From the NCBI RefSeq assembly GCF_014873495.1, contig NZ_JADBGF010000001.1, positions 8,060,001-8,124,000 on the forward strand: a stretch of DNA of 64,000 bases. Direction: 5' to 3'. The notes below the pieces were generated by a model, which saw only the letters and a list, made by a program, of their open reading frames with translations, ran no database searches and was not told the origin of the DNA. Source of the stretch: Streptomyces stelliscabiei. GTDB taxonomy: Bacteria; Actinomycetota; Actinomycetes; Streptomycetales; Streptomycetaceae. This document shows positions 44,140-52,953 of the stretch, piece after piece (within the stretch, counting starts at the first letter, position 1; the number at the start of each line of letters is the position of its first letter). The position numbers and the translations under genes are program-made.

Positions 44140-46650
44140 TCACCGTGTTCCGGTGTTCTCCGTGGCCGGGTTCCCGCCCCAGCGCGCGTGCGGCGGTACC
44201 TCCTCGCCCTTCATCAGGAAGGAGTCGGGCGCGAGCACGGCTCCTTCGCCGAGGACGACGCCGTAGTGGACGAACGCCCCGACCTCCAGCGTGCTGCCGG
44301 CGCCGATCGTGACGTGGTCGGACTTGAAGGTGCCGTCCTCCTGCGAATGCGCCTGGATCTTGCTCCCGGCGGCGAGCGTGCAGTCGTCCCCGACGGCCGT
44401 CAGGGTCCGCTCGGTGATGTACACCCCGTCGTCGAAGACCCGGCGCCCGATCCGCACCCCCAGCAGCCGCCAGACGAGACTCTTGTAGGGGGTGCCGTTG
44501 AGCACCTCCAGGTGGGCGTCCGGCAGCTTCCACAGCCGCTCCTGCCGCCAGAAGACCGGGTCGTAGATGGAGCACAGCCTCGGCCGCAGCGGCCGGAAGC
44601 GCGTCAGGGACCTCTCCACCAGCGCGTGGTACAGGACGGTGAACACCAGCGCCGCCAGGGGCAGCGCGGCGAGCGCGAGCAGCCCGGCCGGGCCGTCCCC
44701 GTGGCCGTACAGGTCGAAGGCCGCGAAGCCGAGCACGGTGAGCGCGAAGGCGTGCAGCCAGCGCAGGAACAGGAACAGCCCCATCGAGCGCAGGTTGAAG
44801 CGGTTCTTCGCGGCGAGGCGCCGGCGCAGCTCCTCGCCCTCGCGCAGATGGTCGAAGCGGCTGTCGCGCTCCACCGAACGGGGGATCTCGAAGGGCGGCG
44901 AGCCGAGCAGTCCGACCCCTTCGCGGATCTCGCCGTCGAGCGGCACCAGCACCTTCGTGGCCAGCAGACAGTTCTCGCCGGTCCGCCCGCCCACCGGGTA
45001 GGCGATGGCGTTGCCCAGGAAGTTGTGCCCGCCGATCGCCGTCCGGGACACCCGGAACGAGGTGGAGGAGTAGTCCGCGTTCATGACCGACAGACCGTCC
45101 GCGACCATCGTGCCCGCGCCGACCTTCACCAGGTACGGCGTCTCGTGCCGCACCTCGGTCCCGAAGTTGGAGCCGGTCTGCTCGACGTGTGAGAGGTCGT
45201 ATCCGAGGGCCCCGAGGCAGGGGACGATGTAGGAGCTGTCGCCGCACAGCCAGGTGAAGAACCTGAGGTTGGTCAGCCGGGCGACCGTGCGGTGCACCGA
45301 GTAGTGGAAGCCGTAGAGCCGATAGGTGCGGTCCGGCTTCACCAGCGGGCGCAGCAGCCGCGGTACGACGAACACGGCGACGGCGGCCGCGACGACGGAG
45401 CCGGCGAACAGCGCGAGCGACAGGGTCGCCGCCTCGGCGTAGAAGCGGGCGGTGGTGAGGTGCAGTGACGCCGGGTCGAGCAGGGTGTGCAGCGCGGGGG
45501 CGGCGGTGAGCAGCAGACAGGTGCCGCCGACGGTCAGCGGCACGTACAGCAGCAGCGCCTGGAGCAGGGCGGTGAGGCCGTATCCGGCCCGCCGGAGCGT
45601 GCCGCAGGGGAGCGGTGCGACCCGGATGTGGTCCACGTCCGTGCGCCGGGCCGGTGAGCCGTGCCAGCTCTCTCCGGCCGGGACCGATTCGCCGTCGCGC
45701 AGCGCGGAGGAGTGGCCGAGCTGGGAGCCGTCGCCCAGGGCGGTGCCGATGTCGAGGACGGTGTGCTCGCCGACGAAGACGTCCCGGCCGAGGGTGACGG
45801 GGCCGGTGCGGATGCGCCCGGCGCGCGCCCGGTAGCAGAGGAAGGAGGAGTCCTTGCGGATCACCGTGCCCGCGCCGATCGTCAGCAGGTCGGTGCAGAC
45901 CGGGAGGGTGCGGCTGAGGACGGTGACGCCCGGTCCGATGCGGGCGCCGAGGGCGCGCAGGTACAGCACGTACAGCGGGTTGCCGACGAACAGGAGCATC
46001 GGGCTGGTGCGCAGCAGCGCCTTGACGATCCAGAACCGCAGGTACGCCGGGCCCCAGACGGGGAACTCCACGGGCTTCCACCGCCCGATCAGCAGCCATT
46101 TGGCGGCGACCGGCAGGACGCACAGGGCGGACACGGCGAGCGCGCCGAAGACCGCCGAGCGCAGGTAGACCGCGAGGAACCCCGAGGCGTCCGCCACCCA
46201 CTCGTACCCCTGTACGTAGCCGGTGGTGGCCAGGAGGCAGTACCCGGCGAAGAGGAGCAACTGCAGGGCCCCGCAGAGGGTGTAGCGGAAGGTGCTGCCC
46301 GGGGGCACGGGCTCGGCGGGCGGCGATGGGGCGGCCGGCGTCGCGGGGGCCTTCGTCAGCGCGGCGGCGAGGCTGCGGAGGGTGGGGTGGCCGTAGACGT
46401 CCCGGATGGACACCGACGGCAGTTCGGGGTGCTTTCTGACCCGGGCGCAGAAGTGCGCCATCGTCAGCGAGTTGGCACCGAGATCGTCGAAGAAATGACT
46501 TTCTGCGGATATGTGTTCGACGCAAGTGACGTCGGCCAGGAGTTCGGCCATGAGCCGTTCGGTGGCGGTGTACGATTCCGCGGCGTCCGGCTCGGCCCCC
46601 TGGGCCTCGCCCGGTATTTCCACCACGGGTCGTGGCGCTGGCAATGTCAT
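44140..46650 (-). CDS. Pls/PosA-like membrane synthetase: carrier domain plus three TM/hexapeptide modules
   Basis: An 836-residue membrane protein. A carrier domain occupies residues about 25-105 with Ser61 in FFDDLGANSLTMAHF. Three repeats of two transmembrane helices plus a left-handed hexapeptide-repeat domain follow (for example RIGPGVTVLSRTLPV, YLVKVGAGTMVADGLSVMNA, ITERTLTAVGDDCTLAAGSK). This is the layout of the C-terminal part of epsilon-poly-lysine synthetase, where the tandem modules build isopeptide-linked oligomers, but the A domain is missing here and is supplied by the next gene. ATG at 46650 has GGAGAAA upstream. First gene of the operon. Confidence 0.88.
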   Translation of the reverse strand: MTLPAPRPVVEIPGEAQGAEPDAAESYTATERLMAELLADVTCVEHISAESHFFDDLGANSLTMAHFCARVRKHPELPSVSIRDVYGHPTLRSLAAALTKAPATPAAPSPPAEPVPPGSTFRYTLCGALQLLLFAGYCLLATTGYVQGYEWVADASGFLAVYLRSAVFGALAVSALCVLPVAAKWLLIGRWKPVEFPVWGPAYLRFWIVKALLRTSPMLLFVGNPLYVLYLRALGARIGPGVTVLSRTLPVCTDLLTIGAGTVIRKDSSFLCYRARAGRIRTGPVTLGRDVFVGEHTVLDIGTALGDGSQLGHSSALRDGESVPAGESWHGSPARRTDVDHIRVAPLPCGTLRRAGYGLTALLQALLLYVPLTVGGTCLLLTAAPALHTLLDPASLHLTTARFYAEAATLSLALFAGSVVAAAVAVFVVPRLLRPLVKPDRTYRLYGFHYSVHRTVARLTNLRFFTWLCGDSSYIVPCLGALGYDLSHVEQTGSNFGTEVRHETPYLVKVGAGTMVADGLSVMNADYSSTSFRVSRTAIGGHNFLGNAIAYPVGGRTGENCLLATKVLVPLDGEIREGVGLLGSPPFEIPRSVERDSRFDHLREGEELRRRLAAKNRFNLRSMGLFLFLRWLHAFALTVLGFAAFDLYGHGDGPAGLLALAALPLAALVFTVLYHALVERSLTRFRPLRPRLCSIYDPVFWRQERLWKLPDAHLEVLNGTPYKSLVWRLLGVRIGRRVFDDGVYITERTLTAVGDDCTLAAGSKIQAHSQEDGTFKSDHVTIGAGSTLEVGAFVHYGVVLGEGAVLAPDSFLMKGEEVPPHARWGGNPATENTGTR

Positions 46651-47227
46651 TGAATTTCTCCGCGACAGGTATGGCGATGGAAGGCGCCCGGGGGTGAACG
46701 GGACGGCGCGCGGAATGACAGAAGGAGGGGGAGTTGCGGGGAGGGTTGCGGAAATCAAATGCGGTGACGTGTGGGACGGAACCGATCGGGCCTGCTCGGG
46801 GCCTGGACGAGTTCCCCGGCGCGCGCTGTGCCGGCGGCTGGTCCGGATGGGCGCAGCGGAATGCAATCCGGATTCTTTCGGTACATTCGGGAACGGGTCA
46901 AGCGGGGCCGGACGATTGACGCTTTCCCGCCCCTTTCCCGATCACTTCGGACGTGTCGGACCCGAACCCGCCCCACACCTAAGCGGGAAACTTTCCGAGG
47001 AATGACACGAATGCGCCCGAACGTTCACCTTCCGGCCCCGTAGTGATTCGGCCAGCACGTTCATGACAGAAAAGGCGATTCGGAATCACCTTTGGTTTCT
47101 CCTGGGTTTCCCTTTGTTTGCTGCCCCGTCACGCGACCGGAGGGAACCGTGCGCCGCACGCGGACTCGGCCGCGGCCGACGGCACCGGGAGGTGAGGGTG
47201 ACACGCGCAGGCGGATACCTTTAGGGC
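46651..47227. other. Divergent intergenic region of the NRPS operon
   Basis: About 577 bases, AT-richer than the neighbourhood, between the NRPS operon and the YihY-like gene; it must hold both promoters. An inverted repeat lies at 47071-47093. I found no iron-box or Zur-box-like palindrome and no coding ORF. TACCTT just before the GTG of the rightward gene could be a -10 of a leaderless transcript. Confidence 0.5.
47071..47093. promoter_or_regulatory. Imperfect palindrome in the NRPS-operon intergenic region
   Basis: AAAGGCGATT-CGG-AATCACCTTT has 10-bp arms with one mismatch. No gene ends nearby, so a terminator is unlikely. It may be an operator for either divergent gene. Confidence 0.4.
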
Positions 47228-48352
47228 GTGCAGCCAGCAAGTCAGTCGCCCCCACCGCCCGAGAGCCCGCATGGGCGTCTCCACCGCGCGCGTGCCCTCT
47301 ACCGGGACGTGTCCAAGCGCAGGACCGCCTGGCTGCTCCTGAAGGACACCGTCAACTCCTGCATCGAGTACCGCATCCTGGGCCTCGCGGCCGAGGCGGC
47401 GTTCTTCTCGCTGCTCTCCGTGCCGCCGCTGCTGCTCAGCATGATCGGCCTGCTCGGCTACGTCGACGACTGGACCGGCGCCGACACCATCGCCAGCCTG
47501 GAGCTGAACCTCCTGGAGGCCTCGCGCACCGTCCTGTCCGAGAAGGGGGTCGCGCAGATCGCGCAGCCCATCCTGGACGACGTGATGAAGGGCGGTCGCC
47601 CCGACGTCATCTCCATAGGCTTCCTGTTCGCCCTGTGGTCCGGCTCCCGTGCGGTGAACGTCTTCATCGACACCATCACCGTCATGTACGGCCTCGACGG
47701 CGTCCGCGGCATCGTCAAGACCCGCCTGATGGCGTTCCTGCTGTTCATCGTGGCCCTGCTGATCGGCTCGATCGCCCTGCCGCTGATGGTCGCCGGGCCC
47801 GACGCCGTCGTCCGGATCGTCCCGTGGTCGGCGACCGTGGTCCAGGTCCTCTACTGGCCCGTCGTGATCGTCCTGTCCATCGTCTTCCTGACGACGCTCT
47901 ACCACGTGTCGGTGCCGGTCCGCTCGCCCTGGGTCGAGGACGTCCCCGGCGCCCTCGTCGCGCTCGGCATGTGGGTGCTCGGCAGCTTCCTGCTCCGCAT
48001 CTACCTCTCCAACACGGTCGAGGGCGCGACGATCTACGGCTCCCTGGCCGCCGCCGTCGCGGTCCTGCTCTGGATCGGTGTGGGCGCCTTCGCCGTCCTC
48101 GTCGGCGCCGCCGTCAACGCCGCGATCGACCGTGTCTGGCCCGCCGCCGCCACGGCCGCCGCCCGCGCCGCCAACGAACGCCTCCGCGAGGAACAGGCCG
48201 CCGAGTACGTCGCCCGCGCCGCCGCCGCCCGCACCCACGACCCCGAGGACCCCGACATGCCCTCCGAGTTCCCGGAGCGCTGGTCCCGCTTCCTCCCCCC
48301 GGAGGACGTGACGTCGCGACTGCGGCCGCCGGTGAAGAAGGGGGAGGAGTAG
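47228..48352 (+). CDS. YihY/virulence factor BrkB family membrane protein
   Basis: A 374-residue integral membrane protein with about six helices. The core carries the family patterns RILGLAAEAAFFSLLSVPPLLLS and GALVALGMWVLGSFLLRIYL, ending GAFAVLVGAAVNAAIDR. The family was once misnamed ribonuclease BN; its function is unsettled. The C-terminus is a charged cytoplasmic tail (AANERLREEQAAEYVARAAA). GTG at 47228 has no ribosome site and lies a few bases after TACCTT, so it is probably leaderless. Confidence 0.88.
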   Translation: MQPASQSPPPPESPHGRLHRARALYRDVSKRRTAWLLLKDTVNSCIEYRILGLAAEAAFFSLLSVPPLLLSMIGLLGYVDDWTGADTIASLELNLLEASRTVLSEKGVAQIAQPILDDVMKGGRPDVISIGFLFALWSGSRAVNVFIDTITVMYGLDGVRGIVKTRLMAFLLFIVALLIGSIALPLMVAGPDAVVRIVPWSATVVQVLYWPVVIVLSIVFLTTLYHVSVPVRSPWVEDVPGALVALGMWVLGSFLLRIYLSNTVEGATIYGSLAAAVAVLLWIGVGAFAVLVGAAVNAAIDRVWPAAATAAARAANERLREEQAAEYVARAAAARTHDPEDPDMPSEFPERWSRFLPPEDVTSRLRPPVKKGEE

Positions 48353-48470
48353 GGCACGGGGAACCGCGATCAGCCACGGACGACCCGCGGCCGGCGCATC
48401 CCCCGCACCCCACGCCGCTCGGCGTGCCCGGCCCCGGACGGCCGGTGGCCACAGGCGTAGCCTCTTGCGT

Positions 48471-49169
48471 GTGTACGCGGAGAGGGCTTCTCGGCTGGGT
48501 GGCGGGGCCGTCGTGTGGACGAGCGCTCCCGACGGCCCGGATGGGGCCGGCCCCGGGCGGGTACTGCCGGACGGGTGCATGGACCTGCTGTGGAACGACG
48601 GGCGGCTGCTGGTCGCCGGTCCGGACACCAGGGCGTACGTCACCGAAGGGGCTCCGAGCAATTGGGCGGGCCTGCGGTTCTCTCCGGGTGTCGCGCCCGC
48701 CTTCCTCGGCGTACCGGCGCACGAACTGCGCGACCGGCGGGTGGAACTGGGCGATCTGTGGTCCCCGGCGGTCGTGCGACGGCTCACCGCCCGGGTGGAC
48801 GCGGCGCGTGATCCGGCGAGCGGGCTGGAGGAGGTGGTCCTGGAGCGGGCGGCCGAGGTGCGCCGGCCCGATCCGGTCCTGCGGCAGATCGTCACCGACC
48901 TCGACGCGGGGCGGTCCGTCGCGGCGACCGCCGACCGACTCGGCCTGGGAGCCCGGCAGTTGCACCGCCGGTCGCTCGTCGCCTTCGGGTACGGACCCAA
49001 GACGCTGGCGCGGGTGCTCCGGATGCGGCGGGCGCTCGCGCTCGCCCGGGACGGACTGCCCTTCGCCGAGACGGCCGCCCGGACCGGCTACGCCGACCAG
49101 GCGCATCTGGCCCGTGATGTCAGGGAGTTGACGGGGCTGCCGCTCGGCGAACTGCTCGCCGGCCGGTAG
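48471..49169 (+). CDS. AraC-type transcriptional regulator
   Basis: A 232-residue regulator. The N-terminal half (VLPDGCMDLLWNDGRLLVAG, GLRFSPGVAPAFLGVPAHEL) is the DUF6597-like ligand domain found in many AraC proteins of actinobacteria. The C-terminal half has two helix-turn-helix units, ATADRLGLGARQLHRRSLVA and ETAARTGYADQAHLARDVRE. GTG at 48471 is taken rather than the TTG six bases upstream; TAGCCT at 48458-48463 suggests a leaderless start. It faces the VOC gene, a frequent neighbour, but the target is unknown. Confidence 0.85.
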   Translation: MYAERASRLGGGAVVWTSAPDGPDGAGPGRVLPDGCMDLLWNDGRLLVAGPDTRAYVTEGAPSNWAGLRFSPGVAPAFLGVPAHELRDRRVELGDLWSPAVVRRLTARVDAARDPASGLEEVVLERAAEVRRPDPVLRQIVTDLDAGRSVAATADRLGLGARQLHRRSLVAFGYGPKTLARVLRMRRALALARDGLPFAETAARTGYADQAHLARDVRELTGLPLGELLAGR

Positions 49170-49239
49170 CGCGGCGGGCGTCCCGCTCGGCACCCGGCTG
49201 TCGCTGTCGCCCGGTGAGCGCGGGGAGCGGTCCGGCCGG

Positions 49240-49644
49240 TCACCCGGTGGCGGGTTCCGGCAGGGGTGCGAAGAGGTCGACGCCATGGCCGTCGGGGTCG
49301 AGGATCACGGCGTACCGCTGGCCCCACACCGCGTCCCACGGCTTGAGTTCGCCCCGGTACCCCGAGTCCACCAACTCCTCGTACACCGCGTCGACCTCGG
49401 CCGGACTGTCGCACAGCAGGGCGAGCCCGGCGCCGCCACCCGTTCCCGGGCGGTACCCCGGGTGGAAGGAGCGGACGGTCTCCTCGGTGTCCAGCAGCAG
49501 CCGCAGTCCGCCGGGCAGATGGGCCTCGGCGTGCGGCAGGTTCTCGGCGCCTTCCGGGAAGGCGAAACCGAGCCGACGGTAAAAGGCGACGGAGGCGGCC
49601 ATGTCCGAGGCCACCATCCCGATCGCGTCGAGTCGTGGAGTCAT
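49240..49644 (-). CDS. VOC family (glyoxalase/bleomycin-resistance fold) protein
   Basis: A 134-residue protein of two beta-alpha-beta-beta-beta units. It starts LDAIGMVASDMAASVAFYRR LGF-type, typical of VOC, and ends with GQRYAVILDPDGHGVDLFAP, the metal-binding Glu position being occupied by Asp (VDLF). The family includes glyoxalases, dioxygenases and drug-binding proteins; no specific role can be given. ATG at 49644 removes an upstream extension; a TACGGT ten bases upstream suggests a leaderless message. Confidence 0.85.
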   Translation of the reverse strand: MTPRLDAIGMVASDMAASVAFYRRLGFAFPEGAENLPHAEAHLPGGLRLLLDTEETVRSFHPGYRPGTGGGAGLALLCDSPAEVDAVYEELVDSGYRGELKPWDAVWGQRYAVILDPDGHGVDLFAPLPEPATG

Positions 49645-49784
49645 ACGGTCACCGTAGGCGGACCGGTGACGGCCGGTCTTGAAGGAATCGGACACGGACC
49701 CCGCAGGAACGGTGTGAGTAAGCGCTCTCACGCGTACGGACTCTTCGGCCCACCTGTGGAACAGCTGTGCGGCAGGATGTGGGC

Positions 49785-50462
49785 ATGCACATGCCCCGTA
49801 CCGCGCGTGTCCTGCTGCCCCTGGCGCTGCTGCCGTCGCTGCTGCTCACCGCCTGCGGGACGGACAAGGTCGTGGACACGGGCCGTGCGCCCCTGGCGCC
49901 GGTCCCCGACCGGGCGGAGTTGACCGCTCGGGCCGAGGCGCTGGGCCTCGCGCCGGGGCTCGTCTACGTCACCGAGGCCCCGGGATTCACGCTGGCCCGC
50001 CAGTCGGTCGGCGTGTACGGCGCCGACGGTTTCTCCGCCGCCTACTGGTCCCGGAGGAACAGCGCCCAACTCCTGCTCCACGTCGACCGAGGCACGATGA
50101 CCGCCGAGAACTGCCCCGAACGTCCGCTCGGCCGGGGCACCGAGGGGCCGGTCGACTGTGAGCGCGACGGGGACGCCTGGTACCGCACCTCGGTGGGGCA
50201 GCACGAGTACGCGGTGCCGCGGGACGGGCACCTCGTCCTGATCAGCGCCGCCACGGACGCCGTCGACCGCGCCACCCTGCGGGCCGCCGCCCGGGCCGCC
50301 CACCGCCCCACCGACGCCGAACTGGCCTGCATCCTCCCGCGCCGCCATCACGACGAGCCCCGGCCCCTCTCGCCCTCGCACGACGGGCAGCCGGCCGAAC
50401 GCGGCGACCTCCCCCCGGTGGGCGACGGGGCACCCGACAACGAGGTGGGCACCTCGGGGTGA
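49785..50462 (+). CDS. Putative lipoprotein of unknown function
   Basis: A 225-residue exported protein. The signal peptide ARVLLPLALLPSLLLTAC ends in a lipobox (LTAC) with Cys near residue 23. The mature part has no family I recognise and contains a Cys pair (ENCPERPLGRGTEGPVDCER) that could be disulfide-bonded. The C-terminal 40 residues are Pro/His/Asp-rich and probably disordered. A weak site precedes ATG 49785; a second ATG lies six bases downstream. It converges with the sulfatase-like gene, 43 bp away. Confidence 0.75.
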   Translation: MHMPRTARVLLPLALLPSLLLTACGTDKVVDTGRAPLAPVPDRAELTARAEALGLAPGLVYVTEAPGFTLARQSVGVYGADGFSAAYWSRRNSAQLLLHVDRGTMTAENCPERPLGRGTEGPVDCERDGDAWYRTSVGQHEYAVPRDGHLVLISAATDAVDRATLRAAARAAHRPTDAELACILPRRHHDEPRPLSPSHDGQPAERGDLPPVGDGAPDNEVGTSG

Positions 50463-50505
50463 GCCCGGACCCGCCGCACCGGGGCGGGCGAGCCCGCCGG
50501 ACCTC

Positions 50506-52752
50506 CTACGGCGCGGTCTCCCCCTGCGGGCCGAACGCCGTCATGAAGCGGTCGCGGAACTTGTCCATCCGCCACACCGGGGTGTTGCCGGCCGGCTGGA
50601 GACCGTCGGTCCAGCCCCAGTCGGCGACCTTCTTCAGCACCTCGGGGTCCTTGGCGACGATCGAGACCGGCACGTCATGGCTGGGGTTGTCGCCGGTGAC
50701 CGTCTTGTTGGGCTGGTGGTCACCGAGGAAGACCAGCACGGTGTCCCGGGAGCCGTGCTTCGCGACGAAGTCGACGAGGCTGCTCACCGAGTACTGGATC
50801 GACTTGCGGTACTCGTCCCGTACGGCCAGCGGGTCCTTCCAGACCTCCGTGGGGTTCTTGCCCTCGGCCTTCTGCAGCGAGTGGTAGACCGACCCGTCGC
50901 CGACCTGGTCGTCGGGGATCGTGCGCGGGATCGGTGCCCACGGGTTGTGGCTGGAGGTCAGGATGATCTCCGCCATCATCGGCCCGCGGTCCTTTTTGCC
51001 GTGCTCCAACTCCTCGAAGGCCTTCAGCGTGTACTGGTCGGGCATGGTCGACCAGCTGAACTTCGGTCCCCTGTAGCCGAGTTGGTCGGAGTCGTAGATG
51101 TGGTTGAGGCCGAAGTACTTGCCCTCGGGCCAGGCCATCTGGGTGCCCGGCACGACACCGACCGTGCGCCAGGCGCCGGTTCGACGGAACGCCTCGGTCA
51201 GGGTGAGCCGGTCGCTCGCGACGAGGTTGGCGTAACGCGACTGGTTCTTGATCCACAGACCGGACAGGAACGTGGAGTGGCCCAGCCAGCTGCCGGCGCC
51301 GGTGATGGGGGAGCGCAGCCAGCCGCTCTGCGACGCGTAACCGGCGTCCTTCAGCTCCTGCGTCTTCTGCGCGAGCGTCTGGCTGAGCGGCTCACCCATC
51401 CGCGGGTCGTCGATCGCGGAGCGGCCGTAGCTCTCGATGAACGTGATCAGTACGTCCTTGCCGCGCAGCCCCGTCAGGAGCTGGTCGGGCGGCACGTCCG
51501 CGAAGGCGTCCACCGCGGACTGCTTACGGAACGCCTCCCCGTCCTTCAGTCCGTCGTTCACCGCCTCGATCCGGTTCTCCACGAGCGTCGCCGCGCTGTG
51601 CGAGGCCACCGGGACGTCGGCCACCTCCAGCGTCAGCGTCGAACACGTGATCCATGCGGTGCCCAGGACGAGCAGCGTACGGCCGGCCGTGTGCCGGTGG
51701 CGCACCATCAGCCTGCTGATCCGCACGACCGCCAGCGTCATCAGCACCGGCAGCGCCAGCGCGAGGAGGATCACCCCGACCGTCGCGGCCTGCGCGGCGG
51801 CGCCGCCGAGCGAGTCCTTCATGAACGACTGCGCGTCGTCCAGCAGGATCCAGTCGAGCACCAGGTCGAACGGGCGGTCCAGGGTCCAGTACGACCCCAT
51901 GTCCAGCACCTTGACGATCGTCAGCAGCCCGAGCAGGACCCCGACCACCACCACCGCCACGCGCCGCGCCTTCGTCGGCAGGACGAGCAGCAGCCCGGCC
52001 ACGAGGATGCCCTCCGCCGGGATCCGCAGGAAGCGCCCGAACTCGATGCGGGTGATGTCGTTCGGCACGAGCAGCGCGAACATGACGAGCGCGACGGCCA
52101 GCCCGGTCACGGCCCAGGTGAGGGCCCGCGCGGCCCGGGGGTGCGCGACCCGCCAGCCGGAGGGGGCTGCGGCGGGGGTCGGCGAGGGGGAGGGGGAGGG
52201 AGACGGGGAGGGGGCAGGGGCCGATGTCGCGGTTGGCTCTGGTTGCGCGTCGGGGGCCGACTCCTGCTCCGGTTCCGATTCCGGTTCCGGTTCCGGATTC
52301 CGATCCGGGTTCGACCCTGGGTCCGACGTCTGCTCCGATGCCGAATCCGGTTCCGTCATCGGCTCCGGTTCTGGCTCGGCCTCCGTCATCGGTTCCGACT
52401 TCGTCGCCGGCTCCGACTCGGTCTGCGTCTCTGCTTCGGGCGCGGATTCCGTCCTGGACCCGGACTTGGACCCGGACTTCGCCTCGGACTTCGCCTCGGA
52501 CTTGGCTTTGGCCGCCGGCTCGGCCTCGGGCTCGGACGTGGCCTCGGGCTCCGGCTCGGTCTCGACGCCAGGGGCCGGCTCTGTCTCCGTACCGGCTTCC
52601 GCCGTTGCCTGTTCGCCCGCCGTCGCCGTCACTGCCGCGTCCGGGGAACCCGCTTCCGACGTCGGCTCCGGAGGGGCGGCTTCGTCGGGGGTTTTGTCGT
52701 CGTCCGGTGCCGGTGTCGGTCCCGGAAGCTGCGGAGAGCGTATGTGCGACAA
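50506..52752 (-). CDS. LtaS-like sulfatase/phosphoglycerol transferase membrane protein with long acidic N-terminal tail
   Basis: A protein of about 748 residues. The first 215 or so are a Glu/Pro/Ser/Thr-rich tail of short repeats (EPEPEPESEPEQESAPDAQ-like). About five membrane helices follow, then an extracytoplasmic alkaline-phosphatase-fold domain: LITFIESYGRS (metal Glu), GAGSWLGHSTFLSGL (nucleophile Ser/Thr), ILTSSHNPW and VFLGDHQPNK (metal ligands). The family transfers phosphoglycerol or similar groups to cell-envelope polymers. TTG at 52752 is used because AAGGACC precedes it and no ATG lies near; the start is uncertain. Confidence 0.85.
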   Translation of the reverse strand: MSHIRSPQLPGPTPAPDDDKTPDEAAPPEPTSEAGSPDAAVTATAGEQATAEAGTETEPAPGVETEPEPEATSEPEAEPAAKAKSEAKSEAKSGSKSGSRTESAPEAETQTESEPATKSEPMTEAEPEPEPMTEPDSASEQTSDPGSNPDRNPEPEPESEPEQESAPDAQPEPTATSAPAPSPSPSPSPSPTPAAAPSGWRVAHPRAARALTWAVTGLAVALVMFALLVPNDITRIEFGRFLRIPAEGILVAGLLLVLPTKARRVAVVVVGVLLGLLTIVKVLDMGSYWTLDRPFDLVLDWILLDDAQSFMKDSLGGAAAQAATVGVILLALALPVLMTLAVVRISRLMVRHRHTAGRTLLVLGTAWITCSTLTLEVADVPVASHSAATLVENRIEAVNDGLKDGEAFRKQSAVDAFADVPPDQLLTGLRGKDVLITFIESYGRSAIDDPRMGEPLSQTLAQKTQELKDAGYASQSGWLRSPITGAGSWLGHSTFLSGLWIKNQSRYANLVASDRLTLTEAFRRTGAWRTVGVVPGTQMAWPEGKYFGLNHIYDSDQLGYRGPKFSWSTMPDQYTLKAFEELEHGKKDRGPMMAEIILTSSHNPWAPIPRTIPDDQVGDGSVYHSLQKAEGKNPTEVWKDPLAVRDEYRKSIQYSVSSLVDFVAKHGSRDTVLVFLGDHQPNKTVTGDNPSHDVPVSIVAKDPEVLKKVADWGWTDGLQPAGNTPVWRMDKFRDRFMTAFGPQGETAP

Positions 52753-52953
52753 CCCGAAGGTCCTTCCCTGTGGAGCATGTCGAGCTCGGTGCTGGTGGCG
52801 CGGAGTGGGCCGGGGCCGGTGCGGCCGCGGAACACCCGAGGGGCGATCCCTATGCGTACGGTCGCACGACGCCCACCGTTCACCGGAACTCAGGGTCGCC
52901 GCAACCACTTGACCGAACCAAAACACACCAGGCTCCCACCCGTGCCGACCTGC

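Noticed and set aside
38483..46650. The Dap/NRPS cluster as a siderophore pathway (staphyloferrin B-like because of sbnA/sbnB)
   Set aside because: No NIS synthetase, siderophore exporter, uptake genes or iron-box-like palindrome were seen; the membrane hexapeptide synthetase points to polymer synthesis.
47061..47255. 64-codon leftward ORF in the NRPS-operon intergenic region
   Set aside because: Arg/Pro-rich, overlaps the start of the YihY-like gene, no ribosome site.
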